A stretch of DNA of 32,873 bases from Paramuribaculum sp. (GTDB lineage: Bacteria; Bacteroidota; Bacteroidia; Bacteroidales; Muribaculaceae): assembly GCA_009775605.1 (NCBI GenBank), contig VSPV01000008.1, positions 1 to 32,873 of the forward strand, given 5' to 3'. The notes under the pieces are model-generated. The model was not told the origin of the DNA and ran no database searches. It saw only the letters and a program-made list of their open reading frames with translations. Shown here piece by piece: positions 1-6,708 of this stretch. Position 1 is the stretch's first letter. Each line of letters opens with the position of its first letter. Position numbers and translations under genes: made by a program.

Positions 1-489
1 GTTGATGAGTTTCGAGATGCCCTCGAGAGAGAAGTATTCGGCCTGCACGGGGATAATCACCGAATCGGCTGCCGTAAGGGCATTGACGGTAATCAGACCC
101 AGTGAAGGGGAGCAGTCTATGAGAATGTAGTCATAATTGTCGGCGATGCCGCGCAGCAGGTTTGCGAGCACTTTCTCGCGGTTGGGACGCGAGATTAGCT
201 CTATTTCGGCGCCTGCAAGGTCTATGCGGGAACCTATGAGGTCGAGCCCTTCCACACAGGTAGACACCTGGGTTCCGGCCAGAGGATAGTCGTCGACCAG
301 ACATTCATAAATCGAGGAACTCATTTCCTCGGGGTTTATACCGTAACCGGAAGTGGCGTTGGCCTGGGGGTCGGCGTCGATTATAAGCACTTTCTTACCC
401 TCGGATGCAAGGGAGGCCCCGAGGTTGATGGTGGTGGTGGTTTTGCCCACACCGCCTTTCTGGTTTGCGATAGCTATTATTTTGCCCAT
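1..489 (-). CDS. parA: ParA/Soj chromosome-partitioning ATPase (3' part missing)
   Basis: Only the first 163 codons are present; the gene runs off the left edge. The N-terminus carries the deviant Walker A motif KGGVGKTTT, placed right after the initial MGKIIAIANQ strand as in ParA/MinD ATPases. It is followed by the Walker A' segment LIIDADPQA and the Walker B-like strand YILIDCSPS. ParA forms ATP-dependent dimers on the nucleoid and works with ParB bound at parS to move replication origins. The short N-terminus without an added DNA-binding domain fits the chromosomal Soj type. A consensus -7 element lies 20 bp upstream of the ATG, so it probably has its own promoter separate from queA. The partner parB would be expected beyond the left edge. 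Confidence 0.95.
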   Translation of the reverse strand, partial: MGKIIAIANQKGGVGKTTTTINLGASLASEGKKVLIIDADPQANATSGYGINPEEMSSSIYECLVDDYPLAGTQVSTCVEGLDLIGSRIDLAGAEIELISRPNREKVLANLLRGIADNYDYILIDCSPSLGLITVNALTAADSVIIPVQAEYFSLEGISKLIN

Positions 490-509
490 TTGCAATGTGT
501 TTTACGTTG

Positions 510-517
510 CAAATGTA
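510..517 (-). promoter_or_regulatory. Bacteroidetes -7 promoter element for parA
   Basis: On the minus strand the site reads TACATTTG, a perfect TAnnTTTG. Transcription would start near 505, giving a leader of about 16 nt before the ATG at 489. I see no clear TTG -33 element at the usual spacing. Confidence 0.55.
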
Positions 518-598
518 GTCCTTTTAGACTCTCCTTTAATAGGTTTCGCGCTGAAATTGAGTTAAATGTTTATAAAACGGCCGGATTGTTAATAACTC

Positions 599-626
599 GT
601 GGAACATTTGTCGCCTGGTGTTCCAC
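599..626. repeat. Inverted repeat between queA and parA (inside-out parS-like half-sites)
   Basis: GTGGAACA and TGTTCCAC are perfect 8-bp inverted arms separated by 12 bp. Each arm equals one half of the canonical palindromic parS-type sequence TGTTCCACGTGGAACA, but the halves are in the opposite arrangement. The site sits in the 160-bp gap just upstream of parA. It could be a weak queA terminator hairpin, though no U-tract follows on the minus strand, or a ParB-related or regulatory site. Confidence 0.4.
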
Positions 627-649
627 AGTTGCCGCGGGGATTATAAGAA

Positions 650-1861
650 TTATAGCAGGAGCTGGGCGTCGCCGTAGCTCAGGAAGCGGTAGCGCTCCCG
701 GAGGGCTTCACTGTACATCCGGCGCCAGTCGCCTCCGGTGAAGGCTGATACGAGCAGGAGCAGCGTGGATTTCGGCTGATGGAAGTTGGTTACCATTCCG
801 CGGACCACCCGATAGCGGTAGCCGGGAGCTATGATGATGCGGGTGGAGGCCACGAGGCGGTCAAGACCGTTTTCGCTGAGATATCCGGCAAGGGCGCGGA
901 GGGCGTCGGGCGTCGGGATATCCTGCCCGTGGTCGGTGTAGGGATACCATTGCGGCACTTCACACGGCTTCTCGCCGTGGATTACCATGCATCCCAAATG
1001 ATACAGGCTCTCGAGCGTGCGCACCGAGGTGGTCCCCACGGCTATCACCTTTCGGCCTGTAGCAGCCAGCTCTTCTATCAGGGCGCGGTCCACGCAAATA
1101 AACTCACTGTGCATGGTGTGGTCGCCGATGGTGTCGGATTTCACGGGCTGGAAAGTTCCCGCGCCCACATGCAGTGTGAGTTCGCGTCGGGGGATGCCGA
1201 GAGCATCAATTTCATCGAGCACGCGGGGCGTGAAGTGAAGCCCGGCGGTGGGAGCCGCCACGGAGCCTTCTATGCGGTTGAACACCGTCTGGTAGTCGGT
1301 GGTATCCGACTGTTCGGTTGCTCGGTTGAGGTAAGGAGGGATTGGAATCTCGCCGGCAGCGTCTATTATTTTTGAAAAGGTGACGGAGGAATCGTCCCAC
1401 GAGAACTGTACCACGGAGGCGTTGTCGCGCCGCTCGGTGCGGACAGCGCTCAGCCTTACATCCTTTCCGTCGATTTTGAGGTCGAGGGTCAGCGCTCCTT
1501 CCTTCCACCGCTTGCTGTTGCCCACGAAGCAGAGCCATGAGCAGGAGCCGGTGGCGGCAAACGAGCGCTCATAGTCGCGGGGCGATTCCGGCTCCAGACA
1601 GAAAATTTCTATCAGCGCTCCGGCGGCTCCCGGCTTGTGGAAACGCAGACGGGCGTTGATCACGCGGGTGTTGTTGCACACCATTATGGAATCGGATGGG
1701 AGGAGGCTCGGGAGGTCGGAAAACAGACGGTGCTGCAGCGTGCCGTCATTCTCTCTCACGAGTAGACGGCATGCATCGCGCTGCGTAAGAGGGTGGCGGG
1801 CTATCAGTTCGTCGGGAAGGGGATAGTCGAAATCGTCGATTTTTATGTCGGTAATCTGCAT
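650..1861 (-). CDS. queA: S-adenosylmethionine:tRNA ribosyltransferase-isomerase QueA
   Basis: The 403-residue protein matches QueA, which transfers and isomerises the ribosyl group of S-adenosylmethionine onto 7-aminomethyl-7-deazaguanine in tRNA to give epoxyqueuosine. Recognisable blocks are the N-terminal DFDYPLPDELIARHP, the segment NNTRVINARL, the central GSVAAPTAGLHFT, the stretch LHVGAGTFQPV, and the C-terminal MVTNFHQPKSTLLLLVSAF. Length is slightly above the roughly 350 of many QueA proteins, with extra residues in the middle, as in other Bacteroidetes versions. The ATG at 1861 directly precedes the conserved N-terminus. A consensus -7 box lies 31 bp upstream. The divergent neighbour is a patatin-like lipase. 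Confidence 0.97.
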   Translation of the reverse strand: MQITDIKIDDFDYPLPDELIARHPLTQRDACRLLVRENDGTLQHRLFSDLPSLLPSDSIMVCNNTRVINARLRFHKPGAAGALIEIFCLEPESPRDYERSFAATGSCSWLCFVGNSKRWKEGALTLDLKIDGKDVRLSAVRTERRDNASVVQFSWDDSSVTFSKIIDAAGEIPIPPYLNRATEQSDTTDYQTVFNRIEGSVAAPTAGLHFTPRVLDEIDALGIPRRELTLHVGAGTFQPVKSDTIGDHTMHSEFICVDRALIEELAATGRKVIAVGTTSVRTLESLYHLGCMVIHGEKPCEVPQWYPYTDHGQDIPTPDALRALAGYLSENGLDRLVASTRIIIAPGYRYRVVRGMVTNFHQPKSTLLLLVSAFTGGDWRRMYSEALRERYRFLSYGDAQLLL

Positions 1862-1891
1862 CTGGATATCTGTCCGTGGTTAATTCGGCGA

Positions 1892-1899
1892 CAAATTTA
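1892..1899 (-). promoter_or_regulatory. -7 promoter element for queA
   Basis: The minus strand reads TAAATTTG, a perfect TAnnTTTG. The predicted start of transcription is near 1887, about 26 nt ahead of the queA ATG. Confidence 0.55.
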
Positions 1900-1934
1900 C
1901 CTAAAATTTAATTTAACCGGGAAATGCTTTTTAT

Positions 1935-1942
1935 TATATTTG
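1935..1942 (+). promoter_or_regulatory. -7 promoter element placing the patatin gene in a leaderless transcript
   Basis: The site reads TATATTTG, a perfect TAnnTTTG, and only six bases separate it from the ATG at 1949. Transcription would start within about two bases of the start codon. The protein cannot start later, because its GGAMRG oxyanion-hole motif begins at residue 12. Confidence 0.55.
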
Positions 1943-1948
1943 CAGTAG

Positions 1949-2815
1949 ATGAGCGAAACAGTGAAAACCGGACTTGTGCTTGAAGGGGGCGCCATGCGCG
2001 GCCTTTTCACAGCGGGTGTTATTGACGTGATGATGGAGCATGGGCTGGAGTTTGACGGGCTGATAGGTGTGTCGGCCGGCTCTAATTTCGGTTGTAACTA
2101 TAAGTCATGTCAGCCCGGTCGCGTTCTCCGCTACAACCTGCGATATGCGTCAGACCCGCGTTACATGGGTCTGCGCTCTCTTCTTACCAGCGGCAATCTG
2201 GTGGGAGCCGAGTTTGCCTATCACACTCTGCCGCTCGAACTGGATATATTCGATACGAAGCGTTTCGAGGAGAATCCGATGGAGTTTTATCTTGTGACGA
2301 CGGATGTTGCCACGGGGCGCCCGGTGTATTACCGGATGGACCGCGTGAACCGTGATTCTCTGGAATGGCTCCGGGCCTCGGCCTCGATGCCGGCGGTGAC
2401 GCGGCCTGTCAGAGTTGACGACGGTCGCCTGATGCTCGACGGAGGCATTTCCGATTCAATCCCTCTTGCCTATTTCCGCTCTATAGGCTACAAACGCAAC
2501 GTGGTGGTGCTGACACAGCCCCGCGACTATTTCAAGAAGCCCGCTCCCGCATGGCTCTGGCGATTGCTGCTGCCCCGGCACAGAGCCATAGCCGACGCTA
2601 TGGCGCGGCGTCATGAAATGTACAATGCCCAGCTTCGGCTTGTGGGCGAAGGTGAGCGGGCGGCCGACACCTTCGTGATTGCACCTGAGAGCGTGTTGCC
2701 CATAGGACGCGTGTCGACCGACCGCGCCCGCATGACGGAAGTATATGAAATAGGCCGTCGCGAGGCCGTCAAGGCCATGCCTGCTCTGATGAAATTTTTA
2801 ACCAATCAACCATAA
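1949..2815 (+). CDS. Patatin-like phospholipase family protein
   Basis: This 288-residue protein has the three marks of the bacterial patatin (RssA/YjjU-like) hydrolases. They are an N-terminal glycine-rich oxyanion loop (GGAMRG), the nucleophile elbow GVSAG with the catalytic serine, and the second dyad motif DGGISDSIP with the catalytic aspartate. The family deacylates phospholipids or other lipid esters with a Ser-Asp dyad. No signal peptide or membrane span is visible, so it is probably cytoplasmic or peripherally membrane-bound. The next gene, an alkaline phosphatase, begins 11 bp downstream on the same strand, so the two are probably cotranscribed. The natural substrate cannot be read from sequence. 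Confidence 0.92.
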   Translation: MSETVKTGLVLEGGAMRGLFTAGVIDVMMEHGLEFDGLIGVSAGSNFGCNYKSCQPGRVLRYNLRYASDPRYMGLRSLLTSGNLVGAEFAYHTLPLELDIFDTKRFEENPMEFYLVTTDVATGRPVYYRMDRVNRDSLEWLRASASMPAVTRPVRVDDGRLMLDGGISDSIPLAYFRSIGYKRNVVVLTQPRDYFKKPAPAWLWRLLLPRHRAIADAMARRHEMYNAQLRLVGEGERAADTFVIAPESVLPIGRVSTDRARMTEVYEIGRREAVKAMPALMKFLTNQP

Positions 2816-2826
2816 CACATAAATTG

Positions 2827-4224
2827 ATGAGACGTAACATTATCCTGTTTCTTGCAACTCTGGTTGCATCTATTGCTTTTGGCGCGACGCCGAAGTATAT
2901 ATTCTATTTCATCGGCGACGGCATGGGCATGGCTCCTGTAATGGCAGCTGTGGCCTATAACCGTGCGGTCTACGGGCAGCCCAATCTCCCACTGATGATG
3001 ACCTTCCCCGTAGCCGGACATGTATCGACCTATTCGGCAAGCTCACCCGTGACCGATTCGGCAGCCGCCGGCACCGCTCTGGCTACAGGTAAGAAAACCG
3101 CCAACGGCATGCTTGGCGTCACTCCTGATACAGTGGCTGTGGTATCCATAGCCAGCGTTCTCAAGGACAACGGATACGGCGTAGGACTGGTGACGAATGT
3201 GGCTCCCGACGATGCTACTCCCGGCGCGTTCTATGCCCATGTGGCCAACCGTGGCATGCGCCCGGAGGTTGACCGCGATTTCGCATCAAGCGGTTTTGAT
3301 TTTCTTGCAGGTTCGGCTCTGAACGGACTGAAAAAGAAAGGCAAGCCCACCGATGTGCTCGACATTTACCGCGAGAAAGGCATACGGGTAATCAACGGAT
3401 ATGACGAATACCTTGCCGACAAGCCCGCGGGCGGCCGCGTGGTGCTTCTGGACCGGAACCCTTTCCAGGACGGAAACACCGGCTATATGATTGACTCGAT
3501 TCCCGGCATGATTACCCTCGAGCAGATGACAGGTGCATGTCTGGCCCATCTGAAGACTGTTTCTCCCGACAAGTTCTTCATGATGGTGGAGGGAGGCAAT
3601 ATCGACCATGCCCTTCACGGCAACGACGGAGCCACAGCTATTTCGGAGATATTCAATTTCAATAATGCGCTGCGTATCGCCTATGATTTCATGCTTCAGC
3701 ACCCCGACGAGACTCTGATTGTTGTGACGGCTGACCATGATACGGGCGGAATGTCAACGGGCTGTGAGGCTACCGGTTATAACGCCCATTTCGATTTGTA
3801 TACCAACCAGAAAGTGTCAAAGGAAATGTTTTCCGATATATGCAAGAAGGTGATTGCTGCCGATTCTGCCTACACCTGGGACGATATGAAAGCATATCTG
3901 GAGAATAATTTCGGTTTCTGGAAAGGCGTAAAGCTCAGCGACAAGGAGACCGAACAGCTCCAAAGCCTTTTCACCGAAGTGTTTGAGCGTGGTCACGGTG
4001 AGGACAAGAAAGGACTCTACAACAACTTCAATGCCTTTGCCGATAAGGTGTTCAGCGTAATGTCAACCAAGGCCGGAGCCGGATGGACCACTCCCCATCA
4101 CACCGGCAATCCTGTGCCCGTTTATGCCGTAGGTCCCGGAAGCGAAATCTTCGGATGCTTCCAGGACAACACCGAGATTCCCCGCAAAATAGCCCGTCTC
4201 GCCGGCTATTCCCTCCCGGAATAA
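2827..4224 (+). CDS. Alkaline phosphatase, PhoA family, exported
   Basis: The 465-residue protein begins with a cleavable signal peptide (basic MRRN, a hydrophobic stretch to about residue 18, then FGA). Metal-site motifs follow in PhoA order: FIGDGMG with Asp31, then TDSAAAGTALATG with the phosphoryl-accepting Ser78, then GGNIDHALHGND, then TADHDTGG, and a C-terminal HTGNPVPVYA histidine motif. It should hydrolyse phosphomonoesters in the periplasm using two zincs and a magnesium. ATG at 2827 is chosen over the TTG one codon earlier. It lies 11 bp after the patatin stop, which suggests shared transcription; linked lipid and phosphate recycling is possible but is inference. A strong hairpin follows 20 bp after the stop. 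Confidence 0.93.
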   Translation: MRRNIILFLATLVASIAFGATPKYIFYFIGDGMGMAPVMAAVAYNRAVYGQPNLPLMMTFPVAGHVSTYSASSPVTDSAAAGTALATGKKTANGMLGVTPDTVAVVSIASVLKDNGYGVGLVTNVAPDDATPGAFYAHVANRGMRPEVDRDFASSGFDFLAGSALNGLKKKGKPTDVLDIYREKGIRVINGYDEYLADKPAGGRVVLLDRNPFQDGNTGYMIDSIPGMITLEQMTGACLAHLKTVSPDKFFMMVEGGNIDHALHGNDGATAISEIFNFNNALRIAYDFMLQHPDETLIVVTADHDTGGMSTGCEATGYNAHFDLYTNQKVSKEMFSDICKKVIAADSAYTWDDMKAYLENNFGFWKGVKLSDKETEQLQSLFTEVFERGHGEDKKGLYNNFNAFADKVFSVMSTKAGAGWTTPHHTGNPVPVYAVGPGSEIFGCFQDNTEIPRKIARLAGYSLPE

Positions 4225-4244
4225 TACCCCGCTGAAAAAATATT

Positions 4245-4287
4245 CAGAGCGGTGTGTCAGATATCTCATTGCTGACACACCGCTCTG
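4245..4287 (+). terminator. Perfect 16-bp hairpin after the phosphatase gene
   Basis: CAGAGCGGTGTGTCAG and its exact reverse complement flank an 11-nt loop. An A-rich run (GAAAAAATATT) precedes the stem and a T-rich stretch (ATTTGTGTTGCTT) follows it. It can therefore end the plus-strand patatin-phosphatase transcript and may also work from the minus side. Confidence 0.8.
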
Positions 4288-4362
4288 ATTTGTGTTGCTT
4301 ATACTCAATCATATCAAATGATTCGGAACTGGTATTGCAGCCTTCAAAGTATCATCCAAATT

Positions 4363-4433
4363 GTAGGGATGTACGCTCGTACATCCGACGGCAATCAATG
4401 GCCTGTAACGGCTGCTCCATGGAACAGCCCTAC
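4363..4433 (+). repeat. REP-like 71-bp element, copy A
   Basis: The element starts GTAGGG and ends CCCTAC. It contains two small palindromes: ATGTACGCTCGTACAT near the left end, and GGCTGCTCCATGGAACAGCC near the right. They are joined by a less structured linker containing CAATCAATGG. A second copy of exactly the same length and orientation lies at 7484-7554. Similarity extends about 14 bp further left (TATCATCCAAAT against TATCGTCCAAAT). The layout, two hairpins bounded by short complementary ends in an intergenic site, is that of a repetitive extragenic palindrome or a small non-autonomous element. No transposase lies in the window. Confidence 0.8.
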
Positions 4434-4528
4434 AGTTTGCGACGGGTGGAATTCAGAGCCGCGGAGCAGTGATATCTGTTTAACCGGCTGCGAGAGCTGC
4501 CGTGGAAGTGACAGTCTGCTAAGTTTGC

Positions 4529-4631
4529 GGCAAGCCTGGGAATGGCGCTGCCGCAATGGGCGTAAGCATGGGAATAAAGTGATATCCCAAGCTGGCGCTT
4601 AAAGCAAGGTGCGCTTTATCCCAAGCTTGCC
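4529..4631. repeat. 103-bp nested imperfect palindrome
   Basis: The outer arms GGCAAGCCTGGGA (4529-4541) and TCCCAAGCTTGCC (4619-4631) match at 12 of 13 positions. An inner pair, GCATGGGA (4566-4573) and TCCCAAGC (4585-4592), matches at 7 of 8. The 8-mer GCNTGGGA therefore occurs four times, twice in each orientation. The element lies about 95 bp to the right of repeat copy A in the same convergent intergenic gap. I see no open frame in the 502-bp gap 4225-4726 that looks coding. Confidence 0.6.
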
Positions 4632-4726
4632 TCACGGAGATAAGATGGAACTTCACGCCCGGCGGCTATCGCGGCCGGTTGAACAGAATTCGCGCATCCT
4701 GCGCTTCCAGTATGATTGGAATCTTT

Positions 4727-5173
4727 CTATTTTGAATTGAGTTCCTCGATGTTTATGTTCGGAAACAAGGCTTTTCTCTGCGCCTCATCGAGCACAACAG
4801 AACATGCGCCATTTTCGATTTTCATTTTTACAACAGGTGTAGACACCACTTGTCCGTTTACACTGATGGCAATTCTTTTTCCGAGACTGTTACCCGTTAA
4901 TTCTGCATATTTCGCAGTGTCAGAGAAGGTGAACGGCATGGTTAACCCGTCATCATCCGGATAACGAAGTAATTCTGAAATATGTACGGTTTCCTCCAAA
5001 AGACAGGGCGAAACCGTGTCTGTTATGTTTTCGTTATCAGTGGTCGAGTAAACAGCGACTAATATGTCTTTATCAACACTGATTTTAGCCGGAGTATTAG
5101 TGCTGCAAGCGGTGGCGAGGAAGCCGACAAGACTTGCAAGCAGGAATGAAGCTACTGAATTTATTATCCTCAT
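4727..5173 (-). CDS. Small lipoprotein with a SecDF P1-head-like C-terminal half
   Basis: The 148-residue protein has a lipoprotein signal ending in LATAC (Cys23), followed by polar residues, so it is exported and lipidated. The C-terminal segment LGKRIAISVNGQVVSTPVV, followed by a small-residue turn and a hydrophobic strand, resembles the head subdomain of the SecD/SecF periplasmic P1 domain, which in SecD reads roughly G-(K)-LAIVLDGKVVSAPV. This is pattern recognition only. It is the last gene of a tight minus-strand group (19-bp gap) behind a four-TM protein and an ECF sigma factor, so a role in envelope sensing or anti-sigma control is possible. The DNA is visibly richer in A+T than the flanking genes. 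Confidence 0.7.
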   Translation of the reverse strand: MRIINSVASFLLASLVGFLATACSTNTPAKISVDKDILVAVYSTTDNENITDTVSPCLLEETVHISELLRYPDDDGLTMPFTFSDTAKYAELTGNSLGKRIAISVNGQVVSTPVVKMKIENGACSVVLDEAQRKALFPNINIEELNSK

Positions 5174-5192
5174 GGATCTGTATTTTATAGTT

Positions 5193-5750
5193 TTAAATTT
5201 CGTCCTCGTTCCAGTTTCCTAAAATGTTTAGTTGCTTGATGTTGCTTCTGTACCACAGGTATTCGAGACCGAAGCAGATAATGGTCAGGCCCCATACAAT
5301 GTACATATCCGTTGTATTTAGGAACGGTGGCGTCAGAGAGAGCCATATCAGTAATGGCAGAATCAGAATGCTTGTAACCAGTTCGATTCGGCGGTAACGC
5401 TTCTTCACGTTGACAATCGCCATAAAAATCTCGGCATTGGAGTCTTCCCACAGATTTATTTGTCTTATAGCACCATAGAGCCCAATGCCATAAACCATAG
5501 CGGCAACTATAACTGCACAGAACGCAAGCAGCCATAAAACAGGCAGCTTTGTAGGAGACCACAGATGTGATGTGGCCAGTAGAATCAGGCATACAAATAC
5601 GAATAGTTCTTCCAGAAAAAACTTTCTTAAAAGTCGCGATTTGACGTCCTTTTTCCGGGAAAGGCAGTCAGTATCTTTCGGAGCGCATCCGGTATTCTTG
5701 ATTTCGGGCCTGACTGATTGCCAGGCGTTCTTTAATTCTTCAAGTTCCAT
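5193..5750 (-). CDS. Four-TM membrane protein encoded next to the ECF sigma factor (putative anti-sigma)
   Basis: The protein has 185 residues. A soluble N-terminal segment (MELEELKNAWQSVRPEI) leads into four hydrophobic stretches arranged as two hairpins: roughly FVFVCLILLATS, LWLLAFCAVIVAAMVYGIG, VTSILILPLLIWLSL and YIVWGLTIICFGLEYLW. The LEELKNAWQ-type start is common in membrane proteins encoded beside Bacteroidetes ECF sigma factors and may contact the sigma factor; that role is inference. The ATG at 5750 follows the sigma stop by two bases and has GGAAA upstream, so I prefer it to the overlapping TTG at 5756. I see no zinc-binding anti-sigma motif. Confidence 0.75.
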   Translation of the reverse strand: MELEELKNAWQSVRPEIKNTGCAPKDTDCLSRKKDVKSRLLRKFFLEELFVFVCLILLATSHLWSPTKLPVLWLLAFCAVIVAAMVYGIGLYGAIRQINLWEDSNAEIFMAIVNVKKRYRRIELVTSILILPLLIWLSLTPPFLNTTDMYIVWGLTIICFGLEYLWYRSNIKQLNILGNWNEDEI

Positions 5751-5752
5751 AA

Positions 5753-6253
5753 TCAAATTTCCTTTTTTGATGAAATTTTTTCCTTTATTCTATGCAGACG
5801 GGATGCAACCGTGTTTCTCGGTATACCCATGTTGGCGGCGATTTCTTCATAGCTCAGTTCATCAAGCCACATTAATATCAGGGCTTTTTCCATAGGATTG
5901 AGTTGCGCTATCATAGAGTGGAGCCATTCTAATTTTTCTTTAAATTCACTGTCGCTGTCATCATGAAAAATTGTCAGGGGCATTTCCTCCAGAGGAATGG
6001 TCTTGACCTTCGAGGAGAGTTTTCTCAGAGATAGCAGACAAGTATTGATGCATACTTTATAAACCCATGTCGATTCTGAACTCTCCTCTCGGAAATTGCG
6101 ATACCCTTTATATAAAGAAATCAAGACCTCTTGTCTGATGTCTTTAAATGGCACTGCAGTGGTGGCGTAAAAGAAACAGACACTGAAAATTATCTTTTCG
6201 TGTCGGCTCACCATCGCGGTAAAGGATTTATTATAGTCAGAATTATCCATCAT
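5753..6253 (-). CDS. ECF-type RNA polymerase sigma factor
   Basis: This is a sigma-70 family protein of about 166 residues with only regions 2 and 4. Region 2 includes FKDIRQEVLISLYKGY and the tryptophan-containing ESSESTWVYKVCINTC; region 4 has MEKALILMWLDELSYEEIA followed by the helix-turn-helix NMGIPRNTVASRLHRI. Such factors redirect RNA polymerase to a small regulon when released by a partner. It heads a three-gene minus-strand group with a membrane protein and a lipoprotein, the usual layout of an ECF switch. The start is uncertain. ATGATG at 6253/6250 is preferred; an in-frame TTG at 6271 would add six residues. Confidence 0.93.
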   Translation of the reverse strand: MMDNSDYNKSFTAMVSRHEKIIFSVCFFYATTAVPFKDIRQEVLISLYKGYRNFREESSESTWVYKVCINTCLLSLRKLSSKVKTIPLEEMPLTIFHDDSDSEFKEKLEWLHSMIAQLNPMEKALILMWLDELSYEEIAANMGIPRNTVASRLHRIKEKISSKKEI

Positions 6254-6287
6254 CTGATTTTCTTTATCCAATTAGATGCAATTTTCC

Positions 6288-6300
6288 CGGAATAGTTCCG
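6288..6300. promoter_or_regulatory. Short palindrome upstream of the ECF sigma gene
   Basis: CGGAA-TAG-TTCCG is a 5-3-5 palindrome about 35 bp upstream of the preferred sigma start, in the gap where its promoter must lie. It could be an operator or part of the sigma factor's own promoter. No consensus TAnnTTTG box was found in this gap on the minus strand. Confidence 0.3.
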
Positions 6301-6322
6301 TCCGCGATGAAAAATAATATAT

Positions 6323-6362
6323 AATCAAATAAGAAAGAGCAGCCTTGAGACTGCTCTTTCCG
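6323..6362 (-). terminator. Terminator hairpin, copy 1 of a 40-bp repeat
   Basis: On the minus strand GAAAGAGCAG pairs with CTGCTCTTTC around an 8-nt loop, and TTATTTGATT follows, as expected for an intrinsic terminator. It lies just downstream of the antitoxin gene. The whole 40-bp block recurs at 7390-7429 with a single difference, in the loop. Confidence 0.8.
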
Positions 6363-6378
6363 GTCGGGTGAAACCGAT

Positions 6379-6696
6379 TCATTTGCTCACGAATACTGGC
6401 TCAAGTATGGAGAGATTGAGGGCATTCTCAATCTTTGATATCGTCTCGATCGAGAGGTTTTCGGTGCCTTTCAATACTCGTGAGATGTATTGTTGAGAGC
6501 AACCCATGCGCTCTGCTACCGACTTCTGGGTCAGTCCGAGTTCTTCCATCTTGTCGAGCATCATCATGGCTATGTGTTGCGAATAGCGAAGCCATTCTTT
6601 GTTGGCCAGCCTCCACTCGGCATTCTCTCTCCACTTGGATGGGGTTGTGCCCTGATGCTGTTGGAGATTTTTTATAATTTCTTCTTTCGTTTTCAT
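6379..6696 (-). CDS. XRE-family helix-turn-helix protein, probable antitoxin/repressor
   Basis: The 105-residue protein has a helical N-terminal half followed by a Cro/C1 helix-turn-helix at about residues 52-95 (LGLTQKSVAERMGCSQQYISRVLKG). This is the HigA-like antitoxin or small repressor layout. It starts 12 bp after the stop of the upstream toxin-like gene, so the two are cotranscribed with the toxin first, the usual order for HigBA. A 20-bp palindrome at 7302-7321 overlaps the promoter's -33 region and is the natural candidate operator. The gene looks intact although its partner carries a nonsense codon. Confidence 0.85.
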   Translation of the reverse strand: MKTKEEIIKNLQQHQGTTPSKWRENAEWRLANKEWLRYSQHIAMMMLDKMEELGLTQKSVAERMGCSQQYISRVLKGTENLSIETISKIENALNLSILEPVFVSK

Positions 6697-6708
6697 AATC
6701 GTAATTTT

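Noticed and set aside
4225..4726. Short plus-strand frames at 4254-4602 as genes
   Set aside because: They run through the terminator hairpin, repeat copy A and the nested palindrome, have no start signals, and resemble no protein family I know.
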